A program made the position numbers and the translations under genes. DNA of 64,000 nt, taken from positions 1-64,000 of the forward strand of contig NZ_BORW01000008.1 in NCBI RefSeq assembly GCF_018333375.1. The letters run 5' to 3'. The number at the start of each line of letters is the position of its first letter. Positions within the stretch are counted from its first letter, which is position 1. Positions 7,219-15,453 of this stretch are shown piece after piece. Origin of the DNA: Paenibacillus cookii. GTDB lineage: Bacteria; Bacillota; Bacilli; Paenibacillales; Paenibacillaceae. The notes under the pieces were generated by a model. It saw only the letters and a list, made by a program, of their open reading frames with translations, was not told where the DNA came from and did no database searches.

Positions 7219-7977
7219 TCAGTCCGCGATGACAAGATTCGTCCCCGTTTTTTTGAATTTGGTCAGGAAGCTGCGGTCTACATGGGCATCCGTCACGATC
7301 GTGTCGATCCGCTCCAGGGGCGCGATGGCAACCGTGACGTCTTTGCCGAATTTGGTGCTGTCGGCCGCGACGATGACCTCTTTGGACAGCTCGATCATCT
7401 TTTTGCGCGTGACGGCCTCCTCCAGATTATAATCCGAAATGCCCCTTTCGATCGTGATCCCGCTGCAGCAGATAAAAGCTTTCCGCACGTTAAGCTCGTG
7501 AAAATTGAAAATATAATCGAATGCGACGACGGACTGCTCTTCCTTCCGGATTTTGCCCCCGATGATGATCAGCTCGGCATCGGTGTCCATCAGCTCCTGG
7601 ATGACCGGTATGGAGCAGGTAATGACCGTCAGGTTCTTTTTATCCTTGATGTATTTGGCAATTTGATAGGTCGTCGACCCGCTGTCGATATAAATGCAGT
7701 CGCCGTCCTGAATCCACTCGCTGCATTTGCGGGCGATGTGCTCTTTTTCTTCCAAATGGTTGACCATCCGCTCGTCCATCGACGATTCCCCGAACCGGTC
7801 CGCAAGTTTGATGCCCCCGTAGATTTTTTCGATTTTCCCCCGGCCGGCAAGCAGGTTGATATCCCTTCGGAGCGTATCGACGGAAATGCCCAGCTCCTCG
7901 GTCAGCTCCGTTATTTTAAGCACTTTTTTGACGGTTAATAGGTCGAGAATTTTCTTTTGCCTCTCCAATGGCAGCAT
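7219..7977 (-). CDS. DeoR/GlpR-family transcriptional regulator
   Basis: About 252 residues. An N-terminal DeoR helix-turn-helix (LPLERQKKILDLL, then ISVDTLRRDINLL as recognition helix) is followed by the DeoRC sensor domain with YIDSGSTTYQIAKYI, the usual phosphorylated-ligand loop, and VVAADSTKFG near the end. ATG 7977 is preceded by GGGTGA; a GTG three codons upstream (7986) is possible. It is transcribed away from the phosphonate operon across a 240-bp regulatory region, so it is the obvious local regulator of that operon, perhaps sensing a phosphonate breakdown intermediate. That link is inference. Confidence 0.85.
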   Translation of the reverse strand: MLPLERQKKILDLLTVKKVLKITELTEELGISVDTLRRDINLLAGRGKIEKIYGGIKLADRFGESSMDERMVNHLEEKEHIARKCSEWIQDGDCIYIDSGSTTYQIAKYIKDKKNLTVITCSIPVIQELMDTDAELIIIGGKIRKEEQSVVAFDYIFNFHELNVRKAFICCSGITIERGISDYNLEEAVTRKKMIELSKEVIVAADSTKFGKDVTVAIAPLERIDTIVTDAHVDRSFLTKFKKTGTNLVIAD

Positions 7978-8105
7978 CGCTTTCACCCGCTCATCTATGA
8001 CGTTGGCGTTTCGAACCGAAACAATTCCAGTGTACGTTCAGCCTCCCTGGGATTCAATAGATTTTACATAGATCACCATGTTTTATCGTTAGAGTAGGGA
8101 TAGAG

Positions 8106-8155
8106 TTAGTCAAGAGTTATGAAATAGTTATGCATAATTTACGCAAAATTTACAA
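8106..8155 (+). promoter_or_regulatory. Five Pho-box-like hexamers at 11-bp spacing
   Basis: TTAGTC (8106), TTATGA (8117), TTATGC (8128), TTACGC (8139) and TTACAA (8150) repeat with an exact 11-bp period. PhoP of Bacillus binds TT(A/T/C)A(C/T)A-like hexamers separated by about 5 bp, so this array looks like a PhoP site upstream of the phosphonate operon. A TATACT -10 candidate at 8186-8191 puts the array at roughly -43 to -92, a typical activator position. The region 7978-8218 holds no gene. Confidence 0.65.
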
Positions 8156-8218
8156 GCTCGCGCATCTCGGTTGACATACGGTTTTTATACTGGGGTTGTG
8201 TTTAAGGAGGTGGGCGGC

Positions 8219-8971
8219 TTGCTGAAGCTGCAGCATATTGGCAAACAATTCGACGGTAAAACCGTTTTGGACGACATCAGCTTCGAGATCGGCACGGGGG
8301 AAATCATGTCGCTCCTCGGCCCGAGCGGAAGCGGGAAAACGACGCTGCTTCACCTGATTCTAGGCCTGACCGGGGCGGACCGCGGCAGCATTCGTTTCGG
8401 CGACGAGGACTTGACCCGCGTCCCGATGAAAAAGCGCGGCTTCAACATCGTGTTTCAGGATTACGCCCTGTTTCCGAACCTGAATGCCTACGACAACATC
8501 CTATACGGATTGCGCAATAAAAAAGGACGCGTGAACGCTGCGGAGGTTCAGGAATATATCGATTTTTTGGAGCTGGCCCCGCATTTGAACAAAAACATCG
8601 GCGAGCTGTCCGGCGGGCAAAAACAGCGGGTGGCGCTGGCGAGAACGCTTGTCACGAAACCGAGGCTGCTGCTGCTCGACGAGCCGCTGAGCGCGCTGGA
8701 CGGGGTGATCAAGGAATCGATCAAGCAGCGGCTCCAATCGATCGCGAGGGAGTTCCGGCTGACGACGGTAATCGTGACCCATGATCCTGAGGAAGCCTTA
8801 ACGATGTCCGACAAGATCCTGATCATCAACCAGGGCCGAATCGCCCAGTTCGGCACGCCCCAGGACATCATCGACCGGCCGGCCGACGAATTCGTCGAGC
8901 AGTTCATCATTAAGCAGCTGAGCATCAAACGGCAAAACATTTTGAACCTGTTCGGTGAGATGTATGCATAA
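8219..8971 (+). CDS. ABC importer ATPase, 2-aminoethylphosphonate type
   Basis: The nucleotide-binding subunit, about 250 residues, powering import at the inner face of the membrane. Walker A GPSGSGKTT, Q-loop FQDYALFPN, signature LSGGQKQR, Walker B LLLLDEP and switch His in THDPEEA are all intact; it resembles PotA/PhnT-type ATPases. TTG 8219 is chosen because AAGGAGG (8204-8210) sits just before it and the domain starts at once (LKLQHIGKQF). It is the first gene of a tight operon with permease, binding protein, phnW and phnX, which assigns the substrate as 2-aminoethylphosphonate. The end overlaps the permease start by 8 bases. Confidence 0.87.
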   Translation: MLKLQHIGKQFDGKTVLDDISFEIGTGEIMSLLGPSGSGKTTLLHLILGLTGADRGSIRFGDEDLTRVPMKKRGFNIVFQDYALFPNLNAYDNILYGLRNKKGRVNAAEVQEYIDFLELAPHLNKNIGELSGGQKQRVALARTLVTKPRLLLLDEPLSALDGVIKESIKQRLQSIAREFRLTTVIVTHDPEEALTMSDKILIINQGRIAQFGTPQDIIDRPADEFVEQFIIKQLSIKRQNILNLFGEMYA

Positions 8972-10580
8972 AGTCAAACCGGAATTGCGCGTCGTTTTTA
9001 CGCTGCTTATGCTCTTTTTCGCCGGGTTTTTGTTCCTGCCGCTGCTCGTTTTGCTGATTCGTTCCCTGGAAACGGGCGAAGGGTTTTCGTTTGCGAACTA
9101 CGCGGCGGTCTGGGAAGGGAGGGATCTGATCGAGGCGGTCTCGAACAGCGTCAAGGTGTCGGCGGCTGCGGCCGTCATCGCCACGGTGCTCGGATTCGTT
9201 TTGGCGTACTCCATTCATTGCACCCGGATCTTTCGCCCGGTCAAAGGCGTTCTGAAAACGGCGGTCCTCGTGCCGATGCTGCTGCCGACGATCACCTACG
9301 GGTTCGCCATTATGTATTCGTTGGGCAACCAAGGGCTGATCACGAAGCTGATCGGGCGCAATCTGTTTGAAATATACGGCTTTAACGGCCTGCTGACGGG
9401 ATATGTCATCTACACGCTGCCGCCGGCTTTTCTGCTGATCCATAACGCTTTCGGTTATATCGACAAAAAGTTCATCATCGTGTCCAAGCTGATGGGCGAC
9501 GGGACGGCAAGAAGCTTTTTTCATGCGGTGCTGCGGCCGCTCGCGGGCGCGCTGGGCGGGGCGTTCGTGCTCGCTTTTATCCTCAGCTTCACGGATTTCG
9601 GCATTCCTGCTTCGGTGGGCGGAACGTATCCGGTCATCGCGGCGCAGCTGTACCAGGTGATGCTCGGCTCCATCCCGGATTTCAACCAGGGGGCGGTCAT
9701 CGCCGTCGTGATGCTGGTTCCGGCCGCGTTCGGGATCTGGCTGCTGCGGTATCTGGACAAGTTCAATTTCCATTACGACAAAATCTCGGCCATCGAGCTG
9801 CCGAAGCACCGGGTCCGGGATACGGGACTGGGCGTTCTGTCGTCCGTGATCGTGACCGGCATGCTTTCCGTTTTTGCGGTCATGTTCGCGGCGCCGTTCA
9901 TGAACGGCTTTCCTTACGATACGGCTTTTACGCTTAAGCATGTCAACGGCGTATTCGCGTCCGGCGATTTGACGGGCGTGTACAAAAATTCGCTTTGGGT
10001 CGCGCTGCTGACGTCGCTGCTGGGGACGCTGGCCGCATACGGAGCCGCGCTGCTGAATGTACGCACCAAGCTTAAGGCGAAAGGCGCGACCGATGTCGTG
10101 TCGATGATCACCAATACGGTGCCGGGAATGGTGCTCGGGATCGCGTACCTGCTTTTGTTTAACGGGAGCAGCCTGAAGGGGACGTTCGCCATCCTCGTGC
10201 TGTGCAACATCGTGCATCTGTTTACGACGCCGTATTTAATGGCCAAAAACGCCCTGTCCAAGATGAATCCGTCTTGGGAAACGACGGGCGAGCTGCTCGG
10301 GGACAGCTGGTTCAAGACGGTGTACCGGGTGGTGCTGCCGAATTCGGCGTCCGCGATCATCGAAATGTTCGCTTATTATTTCGTCAATTCGATGGTGACG
10401 ATCAGCGGGATCATCTTCCTGGTGTCGGCGCAAACCTCGGTCGTGGCGAGCAAAATCAAGGAGCTGCAGCATTTCGCCAAGTTCAACGAGATTTTCGTGC
10501 TGTCGCTGCTGATCTTTTTCACCAACCTGTTGATCAAAGCGGCGTGCGATTGGATGCAGCGGAGGAGGGCGGTGCGCTAG
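8964..10580 (+). CDS. ABC importer permease, fused double-domain
   Basis: An integral membrane protein of 538 residues containing two permease halves in one chain, each with about six transmembrane helices and an EAA-like loop, like FbpB/SfuB transporters. AEP importers of some bacteria use such a fused permease. ATG 8964 lies inside the end of the ATPase gene (a GTG at 8955 is less likely), giving translational coupling. A short gap of about 55 bases separates it from the binding-protein gene, which has its own ribosome site. Substrate assignment comes from the phnW/phnX neighbours. Confidence 0.85.
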   Translation: MHKVKPELRVVFTLLMLFFAGFLFLPLLVLLIRSLETGEGFSFANYAAVWEGRDLIEAVSNSVKVSAAAAVIATVLGFVLAYSIHCTRIFRPVKGVLKTAVLVPMLLPTITYGFAIMYSLGNQGLITKLIGRNLFEIYGFNGLLTGYVIYTLPPAFLLIHNAFGYIDKKFIIVSKLMGDGTARSFFHAVLRPLAGALGGAFVLAFILSFTDFGIPASVGGTYPVIAAQLYQVMLGSIPDFNQGAVIAVVMLVPAAFGIWLLRYLDKFNFHYDKISAIELPKHRVRDTGLGVLSSVIVTGMLSVFAVMFAAPFMNGFPYDTAFTLKHVNGVFASGDLTGVYKNSLWVALLTSLLGTLAAYGAALLNVRTKLKAKGATDVVSMITNTVPGMVLGIAYLLLFNGSSLKGTFAILVLCNIVHLFTTPYLMAKNALSKMNPSWETTGELLGDSWFKTVYRVVLPNSASAIIEMFAYYFVNSMVTISGIIFLVSAQTSVVASKIKELQHFAKFNEIFVLSLLIFFTNLLIKAACDWMQRRRAVR

Positions 10581-10635
10581 TACGTTTCAGCACCATATAC
10601 TCACCATTAAAAATAAAAAGCGAGGGATTTACGAC

Positions 10636-11628
10636 ATGTCCAAAACATTCAAAAGTTTGCTGCTTACGTTATTCGCCATCGGCTTCGTGCTTGCCATGGC
10701 GGGCTGCGGCAGCGGCAAAGCGGAGGAAGCGAAAAAGGTCGTCATTTACACGAACGCGGACGAAGAGGCCGTCGCCTCCATGGAAACCGCGCTGAAAAAC
10801 GCCGGGTATGACGGCAAATACGTGCTGCAATCGCTCGGCACCTCGGAGCTCGGCGGCAAACTGATGGCCGAAGGCGGAAAAATCGAAGCCGATCTGATCA
10901 CGATGAGCTCCTATTTTATCGAAAGCTCGCAAAGCCAGTATGCCATGTACAAGGACCTGTCGTTTACAACGGATGCGCTGGAATCCTACCCGTCCTATTC
11001 TACGCCGATTTTGGCCAACACCGGTTCGATTTTCGTCAATACCGAAGTGCTGAAGCAAAAAGGTTTGCCGATGCCGGCGTCGATCAAAGACCTGACGAAG
11101 CCCGAATTCAAAGGCCTTGTCTCGATCCCGAACATTATGGACTCCTCGACCGGCTGGCTGCTCGTTCAAGCGGTCATTAGCCAATACGGCCAGGAAGAAG
11201 GCAAAACCGTGCTCCATGACCTGATCGCGAACGTTGGCCCGCACCTGGAAAGCTCCGGCTCCGGTCCGATCAAAAAGGTGCAGGCGGGAGAGGTCGCTGC
11301 AGGCTTCGGCTTGCGCCACCAGGCGGTCAAAGCGAAAGCTTCCGGCGCTCCGATCGACTATGTGGACCCTGCTGAGGGCAACTTTTCGCTCACCGAATCC
11401 GTGGCGGTCGTGGACAAGAAAAATGCCGTGACGGACCTGGCGATGAAAATGGCGGAAACGATCATCAAAGACGCCCGGAAGGATCTGATCACCAATTATC
11501 CGGTGGCGCTGTACAAAGGCGAGACGGTGGAAAACGTCAACCAGCCTGCGCATCCGATGAAATTCGTCGAACCGCTGACCGTCGAGCTGCTCAAGAAACA
11601 TCAGCAATTTTTTGAGGCAGCCCAATAG
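10636..11628 (+). CDS. Phosphonate ABC solute-binding lipoprotein
   Basis: A 330-residue binding protein anchored outside the membrane: signal peptide then lipobox LAMAGCGSG (Cys at about residue 24), mature start KVVIYTNADEEA. The fold class is the iron/AEP-type binding protein (cluster with FbpA and PhnS). It is the capture component for the fused permease and ATPase upstream. GAGGG precedes ATG 10636. It is followed after about 50 bases by phnW in the same orientation. Confidence 0.85.
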   Translation: MSKTFKSLLLTLFAIGFVLAMAGCGSGKAEEAKKVVIYTNADEEAVASMETALKNAGYDGKYVLQSLGTSELGGKLMAEGGKIEADLITMSSYFIESSQSQYAMYKDLSFTTDALESYPSYSTPILANTGSIFVNTEVLKQKGLPMPASIKDLTKPEFKGLVSIPNIMDSSTGWLLVQAVISQYGQEEGKTVLHDLIANVGPHLESSGSGPIKKVQAGEVAAGFGLRHQAVKAKASGAPIDYVDPAEGNFSLTESVAVVDKKNAVTDLAMKMAETIIKDARKDLITNYPVALYKGETVENVNQPAHPMKFVEPLTVELLKKHQQFFEAAQ

Positions 11629-11676
11629 GCTGCAACCGATGCCTGAAATTCAAACCGAACAAGGGAGCCAAACAAA

Positions 11677-12771
11677 ATGAACAATTACAAGCTGTTAACC
11701 CCGGGACCGCTCACCACGACCGCCGCGGTGAAGGAAGAGATGCTGTTTGACCGCTGCACGTGGGACGACGACTATAAATCGATTACGCAAAAAATCCGGT
11801 CGCAGCTGCTGTCGCTTGCGGGAGCAGGCCCGGACGAATATACCGCCGTGCTGATGCAGGGCAGCGGCACGTTTGCGGTAGAGTCCGTGATGACCTCGGC
11901 CGTGTCCGACGACGACAAGGTGCTGATCGTGACCAACGGGGCGTATGGCGAGCGGATCGTCCAGATGGCCGAATATATCGGCCTGAACTACACGCCGTAC
12001 CGGGTCCGTTATGATGCGCAGCCGGAGGAAGCGGAGCTTCGGGCTGTGCTGGCGGCGGATCCGGACATCACGCATATCGCGATGGTCCACTGCGAAACGA
12101 CGACGGGCATTTTGAACCCGCTGGAGACGGTGGCGAAGCTGTCCAAAGAATACGGAAAAACCCTTATTATCGACGCGATGAGCAGCTTCGGCGGCATCGG
12201 CATCGACGTGGCGGGGCTGGGCATCGACTATCTGATCAGCAGCGCCAACAAATGCATCCAAGGCGTGCCGGGCTTCGGATTCGTCATCGCCAAGCTGGAT
12301 AAACTGAAAGGCTGCCAAGGCGTCGCGCGGAGTTTGTCCCTGGATTTATACGATCAATGGAAAGGGATGGACAAGGACGGCAAATGGCGGTTTACTTCCC
12401 CTACCCACGTCGTGGCGGCTTTTTCGAAAGCGCTGGATGAGCTTGTGGAAGAAGGCGGGGTTTCGGCGCGGGAGGCGCGTTATCGCGAAAATAACCGTTT
12501 GCTTCGCCAAAAGCTTGCGGAGATCGGCATTCCGGCCTATATTTCGGAAGAGAAGCAGTCGCCGATCATCACGACCTTTTTATTCCCGGACGAGGGCTTT
12601 AACTTCGAAGACTTTTATGCCTATGTAAAGGAACGGGGATACGTGATTTACCCGGGCAAACTGACGGACGCCGATACGTTCCGGATCGGCAATATCGGCG
12701 AGATTTATCCGGAAGACATCGAACGGTTATGCGGCATCATCAGCGAATATATGGGAGGAACGGGACGATGA
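11677..12771 (+). CDS. phnW: 2-aminoethylphosphonate--pyruvate transaminase
   Basis: Converts 2-aminoethylphosphonate plus pyruvate to phosphonoacetaldehyde plus alanine, with PLP. The 364-residue length and the start LLTPGPLTTT match PhnW; the PLP lysine is K192 in SANKCIQGVPGFGFV, and DAMSSFGG supplies the PLP-binding aspartate. GGGAG precedes ATG 11677. The stop overlaps phnX by ATGA, as expected for consecutive enzymes whose intermediate is a reactive aldehyde. Confidence 0.93.
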   Translation: MNNYKLLTPGPLTTTAAVKEEMLFDRCTWDDDYKSITQKIRSQLLSLAGAGPDEYTAVLMQGSGTFAVESVMTSAVSDDDKVLIVTNGAYGERIVQMAEYIGLNYTPYRVRYDAQPEEAELRAVLAADPDITHIAMVHCETTTGILNPLETVAKLSKEYGKTLIIDAMSSFGGIGIDVAGLGIDYLISSANKCIQGVPGFGFVIAKLDKLKGCQGVARSLSLDLYDQWKGMDKDGKWRFTSPTHVVAAFSKALDELVEEGGVSAREARYRENNRLLRQKLAEIGIPAYISEEKQSPIITTFLFPDEGFNFEDFYAYVKERGYVIYPGKLTDADTFRIGNIGEIYPEDIERLCGIISEYMGGTGR

Positions 12772-13589
12772 ACAACATCGAAGGCGTTATTTTGGACTGG
12801 GCCGGAACGGCGGTGGATTTCGGTTGTTTCGCGCCGGTGAACGTATTTGTGGATATTTTCAAGAAGGCGGGCATCGAAGTGACGATGGAAGAAGCGCGCG
12901 GCCCGATGGGAATGCTGAAAATCGATCATATCCGCGCCATGCTGTCCATGCCGAGGGTGTCGGCGCTGTGGGAAGAGGCTTACGGCAGGGCTTTTAACGA
13001 AGAAGACGTCAACCGGCTGTACGCCGAATTCGAACCTGCATTGATGGTGTCCTTATCCGAGTATACGAATCCGATTCCGGGCGTCATTGACACGGTGGAC
13101 GTACTGCGCGCCCAAGGGCTGAAGATCGGTTCGACGACCGGCTACACGAGCTCCATGATGGAGGTGGTCGTCTCGGGCGCCCGCGAAAAAGGATACGGGC
13201 CGGATCACGTCGTGACGCCGGACGATACGGGGTCGTACGGAAGGCCGTACCCTTACATGATCTACCGCAATATGGAGCATCTCCAATTGTCCGCGGCTTG
13301 GAAGGTCGTCAAGGTGGGCGACACCACTTCCGATATCAAGGAAGGCGTGCAGGCCGGCGTATGGTCGGTCGGGGTTGCGGTCGGCAGCTCCGAAATGGGA
13401 CTGGGCGAAGAGGCGTACCACGGGTTGACGGACTCGGAAAAAGAAGCGGCGATCGAAAAAACGCAAAAGGTATTCATGCGGCATGGGGCGGATTTTACGA
13501 TCCGTACGTTGGCTGAGCTGCCGGCATTGATTGAACGCATCAATGGTTTGCTCGCGGAAGGGAAAAGACCGGGCTGCATGATACCATAA
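12768..13589 (+). CDS. phnX: Phosphonoacetaldehyde hydrolase (phosphonatase)
   Basis: A HAD-superfamily enzyme (273 residues) cleaving the C-P bond of phosphonoacetaldehyde to acetaldehyde and phosphate. The nucleophile is D10 in LDWAGT, the Schiff-base lysine is K51 in MGMLKIDHIRAM, GSTTGYT is motif II and VGDTTSDIKEG motif IV. The ATG inside the phnW stop (ATGA) follows GGGAGG and starts exactly where homologues do; longer upstream frames are not needed. It completes the AEP pathway, releasing phosphate, which fits Pho-box control upstream. Confidence 0.93.
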   Translation: MNNIEGVILDWAGTAVDFGCFAPVNVFVDIFKKAGIEVTMEEARGPMGMLKIDHIRAMLSMPRVSALWEEAYGRAFNEEDVNRLYAEFEPALMVSLSEYTNPIPGVIDTVDVLRAQGLKIGSTTGYTSSMMEVVVSGAREKGYGPDHVVTPDDTGSYGRPYPYMIYRNMEHLQLSAAWKVVKVGDTTSDIKEGVQAGVWSVGVAVGSSEMGLGEEAYHGLTDSEKEAAIEKTQKVFMRHGADFTIRTLAELPALIERINGLLAEGKRPGCMIP

Positions 13590-13596
13590 ATAACGG

Positions 13597-13646
13597 CAAA
13601 GCCCTGGCCTCCTAATGACGGTCAGGGCTTTGTCCTTTATTTTTTC
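13597..13646 (+). terminator. Terminator of the phosphonate operon
   Basis: CAAAGCCCTG (13597-13606) pairs with CAGGGCTTTG (13623-13632), followed by a T-rich tract. Confidence 0.85.
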
Positions 13647-13744
13647 AGATCGCATTCATTTATCAAACTTCTCCTTATACTTATTGTTCTTATAATAGAG
13701 CGCATCATTTTTTGATTGCATTCATTTAAGGAGCTGAACACGAA

Positions 13745-13999
13745 ATGAATGATAAAGGAAAGAACCGGATTCACGAAGGTCAGGCAACGGGGGATCCTGT
13801 ATTTGCTCATCAGGCAGCGGAAGAGACGAGATACGTTGACGATCCATTGCTGCCCATGCAGCGGATCGAAGGCGGGGGCGGGCCGAAAAGGGTGCATTTC
13901 GACAGCATGCCTGCGCCTGTAAGGTATTTGGGATACTTTTTCGTTTTTATCGTGCCTGTTTTATTCGTCATCCTGATTATCATCAGTTTTATCAAGTAG
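13745..13999 (+). CDS. Small single-pass membrane protein
   Basis: An 84-residue protein with a hydrophilic N-terminal half and one strong transmembrane helix at about residues 60-83 (YFFVFIVPVLFVILIIISF), so probably N-in or N-out with almost no C-terminal tail. TAAGGAG precedes ATG 13745 and a TATAAT lies about 50 bases upstream. I do not recognise a family. It is a stand-alone unit with its own terminator. Confidence 0.65.
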   Translation: MNDKGKNRIHEGQATGDPVFAHQAAEETRYVDDPLLPMQRIEGGGGPKRVHFDSMPAPVRYLGYFFVFIVPVLFVILIIISFIK

Positions 14000-14039
14000 G
14001 ATCCTTCCGAAGCTCGCAGCCCCGCGAAAATACAGTGAA

Positions 14040-14083
14040 CAACCCGCCGTACGCCGGTGCCCGGCGCGGTGGGTTGTGGTTTG
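14040..14083 (+). terminator. Terminator after the small membrane protein
   Basis: CAACCCGCCG (14040-14049) pairs with CGGTGGGTTG (14067-14076) with one G-T pair, followed by a GT-rich tract. Confidence 0.65.
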
Positions 14084-14154
14084 TCTAGTTTCATCTATTC
14101 GAGCATTAGAATGTGTAAGCCGGAAAATATAGATCGATCATGCCGTCTCATTGG

Positions 14155-15228
14155 TTATTGCGAATTAGGTTTCGTATACAGCCCGATATGTTTTCCGTAA
14201 TTGGTTTTCGCTTTCTTGTTCAGGCCGAGATTGGAGTATAAGGCTTCCATCGCCTGCGTTAAATCCTCTTTGTTCCAATACACGAACGGGCTTTTCCAGT
14301 CGCCTTCCACGTTCAGCATGCGGGTCGTGTCGGGTTTCATTTGTTTGAAATTGAAGAGCCACCGCTTCAGCTTTTCCTCCGGAATATCCGTTTTGACGTT
14401 ATCGCCGATAATATCCAACATGTCTCCCCACTGGCCGATGCCGTTCAGGGAAGTCAGTTTGTCCAGCATTTGGTTCAGGACCTGCTGCTGGCGTCTGTTG
14501 CGGTCAAAATCGGAAGAAGACCCGGTGCCGTCATTGGATTTGCGGTATCGGACGAAGTCGAGCGTTTGTTGTCCGTCGAGATGCTGCAGCCCTTTGGTCA
14601 GGTTGATATGCGTCCCGTCCGCGTTATCGATATACCGCATATCCATGTCGACGTCGATCTCGAGTCCGCCAACGGCGTCCACCGCCTGACGGAACCCGTC
14701 AAAATTGATGAGCACCATATAATCGATCGGGATCTGCAGCAGCTCCCCGAATAATTGCTTGGTTTCGGCCATCGCGGTCGTTTTGTCCTGGATGTAGTGG
14801 TGGGCGTAAAAGTAGTTTGCTTTATGGCTTGTTTGTCCGGCAGGCGTGATTTTTAAGTCGCGCGGGATCGAGAGCAGGCTGGCCGATTTGGTCTTCGGGT
14901 TCAGCGTCGCGATCATCATGACGTCGGTGTTCATCGTTCCGCCGCTGCCCTCGCGGTTGTCGACGCCCGCAAGCAGAAACGTCACCGGCTTCATGTCTTC
15001 TTCGCCGATGCTTTCGATTTCGGCGTCCGCTTTGGGTACCTGATGCGCAACTTCCTGCTGCTGCGGAGCCTGGTATTCGGCGGCGGAAATTTTATGTAAG
15101 GCTGACATGGCTTTATGGTGCAATACCCCCGCATAAGCTCCGGCGATCACAATCAACAGTCCGATAACGCTGATACAGCTAAGTATGACAGTACGATAAA
15201 TGCTTCTTTTTTTCTTGGAACGGGTCAT
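14155..15228 (-). CDS. LytR-CpsA-Psr (LCP) family cell-wall ligase
   Basis: A 357-residue membrane-anchored enzyme that would transfer wall teichoic acid or another undecaprenyl-linked glycopolymer to peptidoglycan. There is a basic N-terminus, one transmembrane helix at about 15-37, a linker, then the LCP domain with PVTFLLAGVDNRE, MIATLNPKTKSASLLSIPRDL (start of the catalytic core), the YMVLINFDGFRQAVDAVGG segment, LDFVRYRKSNDGTGSSSDFDRNRRQ (conserved Arg and Asp) and a C-terminal NVKTDI segment. GGAGGA directly precedes ATG 15228, so an upstream in-frame ATG (15255) is not used. It stands alone, next to the oppositely oriented small membrane protein gene. Confidence 0.88.
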   Translation of the reverse strand: MTRSKKKRSIYRTVILSCISVIGLLIVIAGAYAGVLHHKAMSALHKISAAEYQAPQQQEVAHQVPKADAEIESIGEEDMKPVTFLLAGVDNREGSGGTMNTDVMMIATLNPKTKSASLLSIPRDLKITPAGQTSHKANYFYAHHYIQDKTTAMAETKQLFGELLQIPIDYMVLINFDGFRQAVDAVGGLEIDVDMDMRYIDNADGTHINLTKGLQHLDGQQTLDFVRYRKSNDGTGSSSDFDRNRRQQQVLNQMLDKLTSLNGIGQWGDMLDIIGDNVKTDIPEEKLKRWLFNFKQMKPDTTRMLNVEGDWKSPFVYWNKEDLTQAMEALYSNLGLNKKAKTNYGKHIGLYTKPNSQ

Positions 15229-15412
15229 AAATCCTCCAGAATATAGTTGTGGCATGAACGCCCCATCGCCTCCATGGCAGCGCGTAATTCACTCCTTTCG
15301 AAAAATGTTCGCTTGTCATATGTATACTACAAAATATACAATCGATCAAATTTAGGACCAAATCTCCAGCCAATGTATATTGCCTCGAAGGATAACGCCC
15401 CTAAATCAAGCA

Positions 15413-15435
15413 GCCGCCTTCCTAGGGAAGACGGC
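15413..15435 (-). terminator. Hairpin downstream of the GH85 gene
   Basis: GCCGCCTTCC and GGAAGACGGC form a stem with a TAG loop just past the GH85 stop. The T-run is weak. The rest of 15229-15453 shows no gene and may contain the LCP promoter. Confidence 0.45.
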
Positions 15436-15453
15436 CATCGTCAAGTTTTCTGC

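Noticed and set aside
8171..8176. TTGACA as -35 of the phosphonate operon
   Set aside because: No -10 lies 16-18 bp downstream; TATACT at 8186 is only 9 bp away. The Pho-box array with TATACT explains the region better.
8925..10217. 430-codon minus-strand ORF opposite the phosphonate permease
   Set aside because: Arg/His/Gln-rich antisense shadow of a hydrophobic membrane protein gene.
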